Source: Excoecaria cochinchinensis (lineage: Eukaryota > Streptophyta > Magnoliopsida > Malpighiales > Euphorbiaceae). From it: a stretch of 64,000 nt of DNA. Below, in pieces: positions 23,620 through 35,105 of this stretch (its first letter is position 1; the number at the start of each line of letters is the position of its first letter). The position numbers and the translations under genes were made by a program. The notes below the pieces were generated by a model, which worked only from the letters and a program-made list of their open reading frames with translations, was not told the DNA's origin and ran no database searches. The DNA lies in assembly GCA_947683425.1 (NCBI GenBank), contig CANTUQ010000004.1, positions 31,635,001-31,699,000 of the forward strand, read 5' to 3'.

Positions 23620-26478
23620 ATGGTTTTTTCTTCATTTTTTCTGCATTTTCAAGCATTTTTTTCTCCTCTTTTTGCGATTTCTTTATTTTTTCCGCGTTCT
23701 CCACTCACCGGACGCTCGAGCGATCATTTTTCTTCAGTTTTCTACACTTTTCGCGACTACAAGTAAGTAAAATAACTACTTTTTTATTTAATTTAATTTA
23801 TTTCTTCATTTCTTCTTCTTCCTTTAGCCTTAAAAATGGCTAGAATGCTTTAGATGCCTTAAAAATCTAGGGAGAATGCTGCCCGTTTTTTTTAAAATTT
23901 CTTTAGTATTTTGTAGTGCAACTAATCTAAACCTTTGCATGATCACATAGAAATAGAAATTTTCTATACTTTTGTCGCCTTAGAAAGAAGCTTTCTAGCG
24001 CATTCTTTTTGTGTTGTTGAGGCCTGAGGCCATTATATTGTGTTGTTGGGGACACACTCTTGCCGGGGTGCGTCCCGTTTATATAAATTATTGTTGTTGT
24101 TGAGGCCTGAGGCCTGTTTTGGTGCCTTTTTATGCAGGAGGTTGGGCACATCCTTGCCGGGGTGCTGCCCAAATTTTCTTTTCTTATTCTAGAAATTGAT
24201 TATTTTCGGGTGTAATGCATGCCTTGGGGTCTAGAAGGCCCATCTTTATTCGCTTTAAATATTTCCATGCCGATTGCATGTTTCTTCTGCTTTTGATATG
24301 TGTGAAGCATGCTGGGCAACATCCCTTTACAGGACGTTCGCCCCTTTTCATGTATTATCTGTTTTTTACCTCGTATTCGGGCCGCTATTGCCCGGGTGAG
24401 GCCTGAATGGGCTTTCACCTTGAAAACGAGCCTAATAATGCCTGTTTTGTCAAATTTTCCCCATCTAACATTTCTTTTGCAGGATACCTCCTAGACGCAG
24501 AGCGCCACAGGCCCAGCCCGAGGTCGTGGTTCCGGGTTGGATGGACGGTGAGTCAGCTCAGAGATATAGAGCGCTAGCTCAGGTGGAGATTCGGGCTAGC
24601 CACTTCGTGTCCCGGCCGTTCCTAGAGGCCCTAGGGATGGCCCCGGAGGTCGACATGTTTGTTGAGGGCGCCGGATGGATAGAGTTCCTTGACCCTGCTT
24701 TCCAGACCTTCCCAGAGGCTACTCGCCAGGTCCTAGCCACCCTACGTTATGGCGGTTTTCAGAGATCAGATACAGAGCCAGGGGTGGTCTAATTCTAGTT
24801 CGATGGCCAGCATTTCAGCATTACCAGGAAGAGGTTTGCGCAGGCCATGGGGCTTCCTAGAGAGGAGGGGGTCGAGATCCCACGGCGAGCGGTGCGACGA
24901 GCCCACTGGGCGGCCATTGCCTTACCGGGAGTGCTGTATGATCATGATACAGCGAAGAGCACCGTATTGGTGTCTCAGGCACTCTGGTACCTGCACAGAG
25001 TGCTATCCAGTTCGTACCTTAGTCGAGCTGGTAATCCAGGGTCGCTTAATGCGGCCGAGATCTGGAGCCTCTGGGCTATGGTGGCAGGCCAGCGCCTCAA
25101 CGTTAGCCATGAGATCTTGGCTAACTTAGTCAAAGTTGGCAGAGGACTGACGCCAGTGGTGATAGTGGGAGGAGTCATCACTCGGTTGCTTTTGGGGTTA
25201 GGAGTTGCCCCGGACAGGCTGAGAGGACCCCTGGATGAGGGGATACATGTGGATGCCGCCGCAGCAGTGCAGATGGGGATGATCTCGCAGGTATCAAGGC
25301 AGGCAGAGGCTTACAGATTGTTGTCCATCCACGAGACCAGGCGGGTTTTCTCTCTTCCACCTTTGGGTCGAGACCCGGAGCAGCCAGAGCAGTAGCCTCC
25401 TCAGTCTCCTCAGCCTCCTCAGCCAGAGCAGCAGCCTCCTTAGCCAGAGCCAGAGCCCGAGCCTGAGCAGCAGCCTCCTTAGCCTCCCCAGCCTCAGCCC
25501 CAGACTGTGCCACCGCCACCACAGCAGGAGCAGCCCAGGACTCCGTTAGATTTCGACATGGAGTTCACTATAGATGAGCTTTTTGGTGCTTCACCGGCAT
25601 CCAGAGCACCGAATCCTATTCCGTTGCCGAGCATTAGAGTACAGAGGTCTACCCACGGGCCCCTCGAGAGGTATCACCCATACCTCCGGGACGACTCGGG
25701 GGCATCAACCTCCATAGCCCCACCTCCAGAGCCAGCATAGCCCGATTTCTCCCAGCTCCTCACTACTATGTTCGCAGCCTTCGAGCAATGACAGGATGAG
25801 AGAGACAGAGCTTTATAAGAGAGGTTGGACCATCAGCAGGCTGCTATTCAGGAGCAGTCTAGGATGATAGAGCGGTTGGCCCAGGAGCAGGCCGGCTTTA
25901 TTGAGCACACGGTACGAGAGCAGGCTCAGGTTGTGGAGGCCTTTAGAGACGAGCAGGCGAGGCTGGTAGAGCAGATTGCCCAGGGCCAAAGGGAGCTTAG
26001 GCAGCAGCTCACTCATGATCTGAGGACGTCCCAGGATCAGGCGTCTCAGAGAGTTGATATGACTCTGCAGATGATCGATGAGTCACTCGACTCCCTGAGA
26101 TCTCGGGTTCAAGCGATAGAGGGGATCCTACCTCCCTTGTCCCAGACCATGAGGGAGTTTAGGGAGCAGACAGAGCAGCGCCTAGACCAGATGTGGAGGG
26201 CCGCTGGCGAGCAGACTACTCAGATGAGCTAGGCATTCAAGAAGTTAGGAGGCACAGTCTCAGAGACTTTGGAGTTCATGAGGACTTGCACCCAGCCCTT
26301 CTTGGATGGCTATGCTTAGATTAGGTTCAGACAGGTCCATGATGCTGAGGCAGGACCCTCCACGACTCAGCCTCCACCTCCGGCACAGCCAGCTCCACCC
26401 CCACCTCCGCCAGGGATAGTGCACATATCAGATGACAAGGACCCTGATGAGGAGCCCTCCGACTACCTGCCCCTCTGA
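23620..26478 (+). pseudogene. Sense additional ORF, ATHILA-ORF1/plant transposon protein-like, two exons
   Basis: ATG at 23620 (context AAAATGG) lies 55 bases after a TATA box. Exon 1 ends at 23762, and splicing to 24483 restores an in-frame exon running to TGA at 26476-26478, about 712 codons. There is no frameshift, but about ten internal stops, each explainable as CAG, CAA or CGA losing its C. The middle (about 24550-25360) contains RRAHWAAIALPG, SQALWYLHRVL and VIVGGVITRLLL, resembling the ATHILA ORF1 / putative plant transposon protein domain. A Pro/Gln/Glu-rich linker follows, then a long Gln/Glu-rich coiled coil (about 25830-26230) and a Pro-rich acidic tail. No enzymatic motif is seen. 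The family assignment is moderate. Confidence 0.72.
23763..24482 (+). other. Predicted intron in the sense additional ORF
   Basis: A 720-base intron with donor GTAAGT and acceptor TTTCTTTTGCAG. It contains degenerate short repeats (GTTGTTGAGGCCTGAGGCC variants near 24010-24120). Removing it keeps one frame through both exons. Confidence 0.68.
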
Positions 26479-26929
26479 TATTCAGGGAGCCATTTTTTGT
26501 ATTTCTACTTTGTATATACATTGTACAAAAGAGGATGTTTCTATTGAAAAACTTTTTGTTTTCAGTTTTGTACATTCATTCGTTCACTTACAATACATTC
26601 ACATTTTCTCACGTGTTAAAATAACAACATGAAGGGAAATAATAACAAAAGATAACCCAAACTTGGAAAATGACAACTTAATAAAGCGAAAGAAAAAGGA
26701 ATCTGAAATGAAACATGACATGGTAGATAAAGCAAAACCACGCCATTCATAGACATGTTAAAGGATAACAACTCAAACATGAATTAACAAAACCTTTTAT
26801 CACACAGGTACAGAGAAACATCGATCCGAACACAAGCATCGATTAAAAGTCCAAACAAGGGCGCCTAAGATTCATGTCTTCTTGGAACGGGGAACCCAGC
26901 GAGGTCTCCTCCTCTACAAAATTGAGATT
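26479..26929 (+). other. 3' UTR of the plus Tat element, unique part
   Basis: AT-rich non-coding sequence after the sense ORF. Possible plant-type polyadenylation signals are T-rich (near 26500-26600). Nothing else was recognised. Confidence 0.5.
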
Positions 26930-27450
26930 AAGGTCAGAGAGTACCTCATCTCACAATTCACGTGGCAGCCAGAGAGTGCTACGCACCTTGCAAATCGAAT
27001 GGGGGTTAGCAAGGGAACTTCAACAATCGAAGTTGTAGTTAGAGAATACTACTCTTCACCTCGAGACTGTGGTTAGAGGGTACCGCTTCTCACCAATCGA
27101 AGCTGCGGTTAGAGAAACACTGCTCTTCACACTAGGTTTGTAGTCAGAGGGTACCACATCTCCTCAACACTGCGCGAGCCGAGACGAGGCCAGCAGGAAC
27201 AATCGAAGCTGTGGTTAGAGAAACACTTCTCTTCACATCGAGTTTGTAGTCAGAGGGTACTACATCTCTTCAACACTGCGCAAGCCGAGACGAGGCCAGC
27301 AGAAGCAAAAGTTGCGGTTAGAGAAACACTGCTCTTCATATCGAGGTCGTGGCTAGAGAATGCCACATCTCACCAACACCTACAGGTCGAAACGAGACCG
27401 ATAGGAATATCTTCACACGCCGAACAGACTGAGATGAGGTCTACCCGGCA
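26930..27450 (+). repeat. Tandem repeats in the 3' UTR of the plus Tat element
   Basis: Degenerate units of about 50-60 bases with cores like CGGTTAGAGAAACACTGCTC and TAGTCAGAGGGTACCACATC form a roughly 117-base higher-order repeat, clearest at 27090-27300. They lie just before the polypurine tract. Tat-lineage 3' UTRs are known to carry such hypervariable repeats. The sequence is unrelated to the array of the minus element at 6540-7910. Confidence 0.8.
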
Positions 27451-27545
27451 AAAGGCACGGAAGGTGAGAACCGCCATAGGTACGCTTTCTTCCTTTCTGT
27501 CCTTTCTCTGAGTTTTGGCTCATCTAGGCGCTTGTGCACTAGTTT

Positions 27546-27562
27546 CCCCAAAACTGGGGGCA
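27546..27562 (+). other. Polypurine tract, abuts target duplication
   Basis: CCCCAAAACTGGGGGCA ends at 27562 and corresponds to the tract before the LTR in the minus element. Here it is followed by the duplication GTTTC and host pol sequence instead of an LTR. Confidence 0.75.
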
Positions 27563-28624
27563 GTTTCCATCGATGACTTCAACCTCTATCACGTGCTTAG
27601 TTTCAAAATAAGGCTTTTTCGCACAAGAGATCAGCACGGGTCTCATAGCAGCCCCTGTTTGATTATCCCACATGGACACTAACATCGTGAGAGCATCAGC
27701 CAACTGATTTTCATCCCTGGGGATGAAGTGAAAGGTGCAAGTCTCAAACTGGCTACTCAACATTCTCAATTACTTCACATAAGGCAACAACCTCTCTTCC
27801 TTAACTGACCACTCCCCTCTAATCTGATGAATTACTAAGGATGAATCTCCGACGACTTTTGCGATCTTTGCCCACAGAGCAAGCAGTGCTTCCAATCCAA
27901 AGATGCAAGCCTTATATTCCGCTTCATTATTGGTCGCCTTGTACCTAAACTTTTTGGCTAATGGCAGCTTCTCACCATCTGGGGTTGTAAGAATAATCCC
28001 TGCTCCTGCCCCTTTACTGTTAACTGCCCATCGAAAAAACATCTGCCACCCATGTACTGCTATGGTCGTGACATCTTCATCTGGGAAATTGTATTCGAAT
28101 TGGACTCCCTCAATAGGATGTTTAGCCAAGAACTCATCTACAGCTCTTCCCTTAATGGTTTTCCTAGTGATGTATTCGATATCGAACTCCTGCAACAGTA
28201 ATAACCATCTTCCCATTTTTCCTAGTGGAGAGGCCACTTCTTGAAGGTACCTAAGCGAGTTATACTTGGCAACCGCCTGCACAACGAAAGAGTGAAAGTA
28301 GTGTCGCAACTTTTTAGAGGCCGAAATTACTGCCAAGCAAATCTTTTCCACTTCCACATATTTAACTTCGTATGATAGGAATTTCTTGCTAAGGTAATAA
28401 ACATCAAACTCCACCCCAAACTCATCCTCCTGGGCCATCATAGCACCCACTGAACTATCTTTTACCACCAGATACAGGATTAGTGGCTTGGCACAACGTG
28501 GTAGTTTTAAGACTGGTGGATTTAGGAGATAATCCTTAATAGTATCAAAGGCCAGTTGACAATCACTATTCCACTCCACCGGTTGATTCTTCTTGAGAAG
28601 CTTGAAGATGGGTTCGCATACCAA
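27563..28624 (-). pseudogene. RNase H and aRNH of the minus Tat element
   Basis: On the minus strand this holds the Ty3 RNase H (LVVKDSSVGAMMAQE, YYLSKKF) and the archaeal-type RNase H (TNNEAEYKAC, VVGDSSLVIHQIRG, PRDENQLADAL). The catalytic-region Asp codon of aRNH appears altered (WQMFFRWAVN where the plus copy has LHFDGVVN). A single stop near 27770 separates the parts. The frame continues at 12944 across the plus-strand element. Confidence 0.88.
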
Positions 28625-29312
28625 AGCTAGCTTAGCAATAAATCGGCTGATGTACTGAAGTTTTCCTAGGAAACTTCTAACTTCCCTCTCTTTCTAAGGC
28701 ACTGACATTTCCCTAATTGCTCTGACCTTATCAGGATCTACTTCAATTCCTCTTTGACTTACCACATGGCCCAACAGCTTGATCGAGGTAACTCCAAAAA
28801 TGCACTTCTTGGGATTGAGATGCAGATTATACTTATTGATCCTTTGAAAGAACTTTTCCAAAGCCCCGAAGTGACTTTCTCTGGTAACTGACTTGATCAT
28901 CATGTCATCAACATACACCTCCGCCTCCTTGTGGATCAAATCATTGAGAACTCTGGTGGCCATTCTTTGATAGGTTGCTCCTACATTCTTTAATCCGAAA
29001 GGCATAACTCGGTAAGCAAATGTACCCCATTCAGTGATGAAAGTTATCTTAATTCGATCAATGATCTTATTGAGGATTTGATTGTACCCTGCGTATCCAT
29101 CTACAAAATTGTACATCATACAAGCGGCGGTACTATCTACCAGCACATCAATATGAGGAAGAGGGAAATTGTCTTTCGGACAGGCTTTGTCAGGTCCTGA
29201 TAATCCACACATACTTGAACCTTTTCGTCCTTTTTGGCCACAAGAACTACATTAGCCAACCAGGTCGGGTATTGAACCTCTATTAGAAACTTAGCCTCAA
29301 TCTGCTTATGGA
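28625..29312 (-). pseudogene. Reverse transcriptase of the minus Tat element, main part
   Basis: Contains SGPDKACPKDNFPLPHID, MPFGLKNVGATYQR and the catalytic YVDDMMIKS near 28900. It is interrupted upstream by the solo LTR at 29313 (TSD ATGGA) and resumes at 32015. A frameshift lies near 29205. Where the plus copy has stops (YN*IL, VS*RG), this copy keeps Gln, which identifies those as later mutations. Confidence 0.9.
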
Positions 29313-30299
29313 TGTAACACCCCGAAAATCACCCTAGAAGAATTAAGTGTCATTAGTGTAATAGAGTGCATGATAATTAGGGTTTACAGCATTGGACCTA
29401 AGTGAAAAAGTGAAGAGAGGGACCCAATTGAAGAAAAATAAAGTATTGTAGTGGCTGAATTGCACTTTGCATGATTAGCTAACAAGTGAAGATTAATTAG
29501 TGTAGTGGAGATTAATTAAGTTAGTCAATAGTTAGTGGGATCAGCTGTATATTAGTGGAGTCCAAGTGGATTGTGTTAAGGGAGCCACCTAGAATAAGGG
29601 GATTGAGAGGTTGACACCTCATTCATGCATGCAAGCATGAGGTGGTTTAGTGGAATGAATCTGTATTTTGGTACTTTGATCCGGCCCTCACTCTCTCATG
29701 AGTTCATTCTTCCTTTTTGCTCTTCTTTCATTTGTTCTCTTTGACCATGGAGACCAAAGGGTAGATATTGATAGATAGAAGATTGTTCATTATTGTCTAG
29801 AAAAGGTATATTGATGTTGAGTTCATCTTCTTCATATCTTTCTATTTGCTTCATAATTGTTATGGGTAAAGTCTAATGGACTTAAGTGTGTTGTGTGCTT
29901 ATGTGTTATGAGTTGAAGAGCCAGGTAGAGCTGGAAAAGGGAAGGAGAAAGTGATATAGAAGAGTAAGAAGGAGTGCTCCAAGAGGTTAGGGATTTGTTG
30001 TGTTTTGATGTGATTAGTGTGTTTGAAGTTCTTGTAAATGAGATGTGATACTGATTTTGTTATTGATATTGAATTGGATAGTGAACAAGTGTAAAGTGAT
30101 TATTGTAGTGATATTAGTGTTAATGGCATCTAGTGATTTGTAATATTTATTGGCATGCTCAAATTGATTGTGTATCATGACATGTAAATGAAGAGGTAAA
30201 GTATGCTTGTGTGGTGAAGAGGGTTGCCCAAGCATGTGAATGCAAGAATGCCAAGTATGAGAAAAAGCACAGCTGTGTCTTGGTAAAACACAGCTGTGA

Positions 30300-30570
30300 A
30301 GTGGAAATTTGGCATGCGTCACGGTGACAACCAAATTGGTTGTGACCGTGAGGCATCAAAATGAGCATTCTGTTTTGAGGTGCAGTATGTCACGGTGACA
30401 ATCAAACTCATTGTGACCGTGACATACCCCAAACATGCATTATGCCCGTGAGTTGGTCATAAGTCACGGTGACAATCAGATTGATTGTGACCGTGACCTA
30501 TCACAAACTACATTCTGTTTTGGGGATTCAGTATGTCACGGTGACAACCAGATTGATTGTGACCGTGACC
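30300..30570 (+). repeat. GC-dyad array in solo LTR
   Basis: Four copies of a unit with two nested dyads: GTCACGGTGAC at one side, then CAATCAGATTGATTG, then TGACCGTGAC. The whole of each unit is an imperfect inverted repeat of about 35 bases, separated by 25-35 bases of spacer. Confidence 0.85.
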
Positions 30571-30700
30571 CCTCTGTCTTGGCAATGTAACCCTATTGTA
30601 TATGAATGTATAAATTGTGCAATCTTATCTATAACTAGGAGCCTTATTGTATGAGCATTATATCAATGATAAATGAAGTTTATGTGCATACAACTAGGGT

Positions 30701-30895
30701 GATTATGTGAATTAGAGATGCATGATAGCCTAACTAAGCTTGAATGCATCATCATGCGAACATGTGATTATGTGAATTAGAGATGCATGATAGCCTAACT
30801 AAGCTTGAATGCATCATCATGCGAACATGTGACAATGTGAATTACAAATGCATGACAGCCTAACTAAGCTTGATTGCATTATCATGCGAATTATG
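30701..30895 (+). repeat. 65-bp tandem triplication
   Basis: Three direct copies start at 30701, 30766 and 30831. The first two are nearly identical and the third is diverged (begins GACAATGTGA). Recent slippage or unequal exchange within the LTR. Confidence 0.88.
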
Positions 30896-31049
30896 AACAT
30901 GTGAGGAGAATCAAATCATGCGAATGAATTTAATATGCGAATGAATAATGCCATGAGAATGAATGCGTAGTGTATGAATAAAGTAATGAGCCTGTAGTCG
31001 AGTCGTGGATAAATAAGCATGCTTATGAAGGGCTAGTGATTTGCGGCTG

Positions 31050-31121
31050 CTAGTGATTGATACCGACGGGTGTCTAGTGATTGATACCGACGGGTGTCTA
31101 GTGATTGATACCGACGGGTAT
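31050..31121 (+). repeat. 24-bp tandem repeat
   Basis: Three copies of CTAGTGATTGATACCGACGG plus GTGT. The last copy grades into GGTATTTTGTGATATAG. Confidence 0.85.
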
Positions 31122-31637
31122 TTTGTGATATAGCGATCAAGACTTCTGTCTTTAGTGATATAGTGTTCGAGGCCTCGGTCTCTAATGTTATTGATCAGTG
31201 TACCCGTATCCATTCCTAAGACTATACAGGCTATTAATGATTAACAAGAATATTGTATGTGTTCATGATAAATATGTATTGGAATTATTGTTCTTGATGA
31301 TAGTGTGATGTTTATGCCATGCTATTGAATTAGAAATAATGCAATGAGCCTACAATTGGCTTAGTGTAGTGACTAATGAGCAGTGTACATGGATATTGCA
31401 TGATAGTGACTTATTGTTCCTCATTGACTTGGTGAAGTGAATATTGAACATGGTAAGTGAATAGCGATTTAAAGCATGTTATAGATAGCTTATGACTTGT
31501 GATTAACATGAGTTACAGCGTATTGACATGATAGCGTAATATTGATCTAGTGAGTGTACATCATATGCCATATGTGTTAAGCATGCTCTCTATTGTGTAA
31601 TGCTTTGTGATTATTGTGTTAGTATCTGTTTGTACAT

Positions 31638-31686
31638 CCCCACTAAGCGTTATCGCTTAGCACGGGTGCTTGTCTCCCGTGTAGGT
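31638..31686 (+). other. Twin-hairpin motif near LTR end
   Basis: CCCCACTAAGCGTTATCGCT then CACGGG...CCCGTGTAGG, the same two stem-loops as at 10407-10454, about 330 bases before the LTR end. Confidence 0.8.
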
Positions 31687-32014
31687 TGTGAATTGGAGTC
31701 GAGTTTTTGAAGAAGTACTGCAGGCCACCATAGGAGCGTGAAGTGTCTCTTCAAGTGTATAGTTTTGTATTTGGAGCTCCATTTTGTAAAAGCTATTCTT
31801 TTGTATATGTATAGTGTTATATGTAACGTATAGTAGTGAAGCTAGTAACTTGTAATAGTGTATAGTGAAGAGCATCCGATAAACTTATAGTGTAGTGGTA
31901 TGCATGAATTATAAGAAATGGTAATGTTAAAATGTAAGGAAAGTTAATAAGATGATTGCATGATAGTGCTGTGTAGCGCTCCCTTGTCCTTCCAGGGGGC
32001 ATTGGGGTGTCACA

Positions 32015-33210
32015 ATGGATCTCTTTTTTCACCTTTTGAGCCCATTCTGGTATAAGTCTTTTAAGCTTTTGCTTGACTGGTTTAGACTCTGGGTAAGTTG
32101 GGATGGCATGTTCGTAGACGTCTCGATCAATTCCCGACATGTCCTCTTAGGTCCAAGCAAAGACTTTCATATTTTTTCAAAATTCTCTCAAATTTTAACC
32201 TCTTCTCGGGAGTTATGTCCGATGCTATCAAAATTTCCTTTAGATTCTCCAAAGTTTCGAGATTAAATACAATTGTGCTGGTTGAGTTAATGTCAAAAAT
32301 GAATGCATCATGTTTATTTTACCTTTAGCCTAGTGGCTAACAGCTTGTCAGTGACAATCTCCTCTGGCCCTTCCCTATCCAAGACACTGAACTGAGTCAT
32401 AATCTCTTCATCCCAGAAATCCTCCACAAACTTGGTAACTCCAATATGCTAGTCGAAGACATCATTGAAGATTTCAAGACCCAGTATGATCTTTCTATCT
32501 ACCCACTGAAGCTCTTCCTCTCCAGTGTAAGCACAAATTGCAAATGTAGGAACAAAACTCTCTGAAATGTGAGGGATCTCTGACATTTTCTTCTTGCCAC
32601 GTTCACCTTTACAGCCCAAACCCTTTTGATCTTTCTGGCCTTGTGTAGTGACAGCAGACTGCAACCCTTGTTACTTTTTGCCTAAACCAGCCCTTGGGAG
32701 GAAGTGCATTTTCTTTATCATATTCACCACTTGAGGGCTATTTGCTGAATTTCGTTCTTCTCCTATCACCAATTTATGAAAGCCACTGAATAGCTGGGTA
32801 GAAATCCCCAAGGCAGACACTTGGTTATCTCTCAAAGCTTTAATAGTCACCAACTCTCCTTCATGTGGTATCTTGATCATCTGGTGCAGGGTAGACGGCA
32901 ATCCTCCCAATTTATGGAACCATGGCCTTCCAAGTAGAGCTGAGAAGTTTGTTGGGATAGGCAAGACCACAAATTTTGCCTCTACTTCAATAGGCCCGGT
33001 CTTGACCAGAGCTCTAAATGTTCCCGACGCTTGTCTTCGAGAATTATCATAGGCTATAATGGTCAAATCAGACTTGCTCAGCATATTTTCATCTAGCCCA
33101 AAAGCCTGAAGTGCCACTAAAGGGAAGACATTTATGGATGAGCTATCATCTACCATGACATAAGCGGTGTGCTTGGCATTAATTTATACCTTGATGTACA
33201 GTGGCCGATT
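32015..33210 (-). pseudogene. Protease region and RT N-terminus of the minus Tat element
   Basis: On the minus strand this holds the protease (active-site region VDDSSSINVFP; the plus copy has VDDGSS, so the conserved Gly is lost here), ALLGRPWFHKLGG, the linker with EELQWVDRK, and the RT-proximal GIDRDVYEHAIPTYPESKPV just before the solo LTR insertion. Several stops and shifts, for example near 32449 and 32668. Confidence 0.85.
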
Positions 33211-33393
33211 GTGATTGCAGCCTTCCATTGATAAGTCCGCATCAGAATATACCAATCTTTCTCCTGATCCCCCCTTAACAAGATCTAATAACTTGGATGG
33301 AGAAATCGTGGTGGCCACGGTAGACTCACTCAAAGCCTCCACCAACTTCTGTTTGTGGGAAGGGGACTGTCTTAAAAGGTCCCAAATAAATAT

Positions 33394-35105
33394 TTAAGCC
33401 GTGATCTTTTTCAATTGCTTTACTATAGGATTCTCTTTCAGCTCCCTTTCTGCAGGTGCGTGCACTGGGTCCTGTGATTTCTCAACTTCTGGGACCACTC
33501 TTCCACTTCTTGTTACAGCCCCAACTTCCTTCCCCTCTCCATTTGAATCCCACAGATACACAGACTTTCCTCCTTTCTCCTCTTCTTCGTCTTCTTCCCC
33601 ACTCTCGCTATTGGACCAACAATCTATCGCCGCCATGGGCATCCCCTCTTCACTTGCCTCAGGGCGAGTGATAGTGACGTATTCATTACCATACAGGTCC
33701 TACAAGACATACCACTCAGGTAGACTTGACCCAATCATAAAGATAGGTTGTAGCACAGCATTGTAATTTGACTTCTTCTTGCTCTCTCTCCGTTCAGGAT
33801 CAGTGATCTGCTTACTATCGATCATATCCTAAATTTAGTGCCTCAGCCTTATGTAATTATCTATCATATGCCCAGTATGTTAGTGAAAGGCACAATATTC
33901 ATTCTCTTTATGCCCTAGTTGTCCTTGGGTTTTGGCTGGCCTGGGTGGCAGGGGCTGTAGCTTCCCCTCCTTTACCAGTCTCTTTAATACCCATGACAAA
34001 GGCCGACCCAAATTCGAGAAGAACCTCTGATTCACTCCTGTTGTCGACACCTCTGCTGTCTTCCCAATTCTATTACCACTGTTGGAGCTTGCTGACTTGG
34101 TTGCCCCTTGATTATTGTAGCCCTTCTTAGCATAAGCCTCACTACTTGCCCTCCTGGCCATGTATTCACCCTCTGCCTCTATGGCGATGTCCTTTAAAGA
34201 ATCCCAATCCTTTAGCCCTTTTATTTTTAGTCCATCTCTCAGGTATGGGCTGGCATTCTAAATGAACAATCGGATCTGATCAGGAGTATCAGGTTTATGC
34301 TTTATCTCTATAACTCGGTTCCTCCACCGAGTGAGGTACTCATGAAAAGACTCCCCAACCTTCTTCTGCATCAGCTCTAAATCCTTCAACGTGACCTCCA
34401 TCCCGGTACTACGATCATATTGCCTTGGGAACTCTTCGATCAATAAGTCCCAATCTTCTTTGGACCTTCTGTCCAACCCGTGGTACCAGTCAATGGCAGG
34501 CTCCATGAGACTCAGGCAAAAGTACTCTATTTTCTGCTTCCTATTAGAGTTGTTCCCTTCATTACCAGTTAGTACTGTTTGATGTGTGCAACAGGGTTAA
34601 AAGTGCCATCAAACTTAGGAATATCAGGCATCTTGAAGTTCTGGGGGATCAGATCATCACTGTCTAACTCCCGATCCTCAGGGTTCATTCCCCTTCCTAC
34701 AGTCAACATCCTCGTCATGGCCTCAAACTTCTCCTTGATCTTTCTCCACATTGCCTCCTCCAACTTGGGTGACTTCCCCTTTGTTACCATCGGTTCCTCT
34801 TGCTCTTCTTCCCATAAATCAACTTCAAATTTAGGGCCTTCTCTGCACTTAACAGGCGCTGGCGCTCTTGGCTCAATTGCAGGTGGGTCAACTGCAGCAG
34901 GGGGATCTTCTCTGACAGCCCCTTGTTCATATTGCCCCCTGATTAGAGCAGCAGCTTGTGGCCCAGCAAGTGGGGCTAGGCTAGTAGCCAGGTTGCCCAT
35001 CATTGCCATCATACTGGCCTTAAACTCTTTTACTTTCCTCCCTACCTCTTCAGCAATCATTGCCCAAGTTACATCAGACCCACTCGATTGGTTAGCCATA
35101 CTCAT
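33394..35105 (-). pseudogene. Gag of the minus Tat element
   Basis: The likely start is ATG at 35105, preceded by open frame without a good homologue. It contains the N-terminal WAMIAEEVGRK region, FKMPDIPKFDGTFNP, the gag core (AIDWYHGLD, YLTRWRNRV) and the zinc-knuckle remnant (YCAFH then a TAG, with the final Cys lost). A frameshift lies near 34570 and stops near 34258, 33880 and 33720. Collinear with the plus copy at 15855-17522. Confidence 0.9.

Larger units (their letters stand above)
12945..27562 (+). mobile_element. Ty3/gypsy Tat-lineage retrotransposon with one LTR and two additional ORFs
   Basis: The order is 5' LTR (12945-14938), PBS, leader, gag, PR, RT, RNH, aRNH, IN, an antisense PMD-like ORF, a divergent promoter region, a sense additional ORF, a tandem-repeat 3' UTR and a polypurine tract ending at 27562. 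GTTTC flanks it on both sides (12940-12944 and 27563-27567), and the interrupted host pol frame is continuous across that site, so both boundaries are exact. No 3' LTR exists: the tract ending GGGGGCA meets the duplication directly. Additional ORFs between IN and the 3' LTR are known in Tat-lineage elements. A divergent pair with its own shared promoter region is unusual. Confidence 0.92.
29313..32014 (+). mobile_element. Solo LTR, 2.7 kb, TSD ATGGA
   Basis: It starts TGTAACACCCC and ends GGGGTGTCACA. ATGGA flanks it at 29308-29312 and 32015-32019. It sits within the RT region of the minus Tat element. Inside are a GC-dyad array (30300-30570), 65-bp and 24-bp tandem repeats and the twin-hairpin motif (31638-31686). 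No coding capacity. Confidence 0.94.

Noticed and set aside
24975..25522. Antisense Ala/Glu-rich frames
   Set aside because: Mirror of the Pro/Gln/Glu-rich linker of the sense additional ORF, which has continuous frame and domain resemblance.
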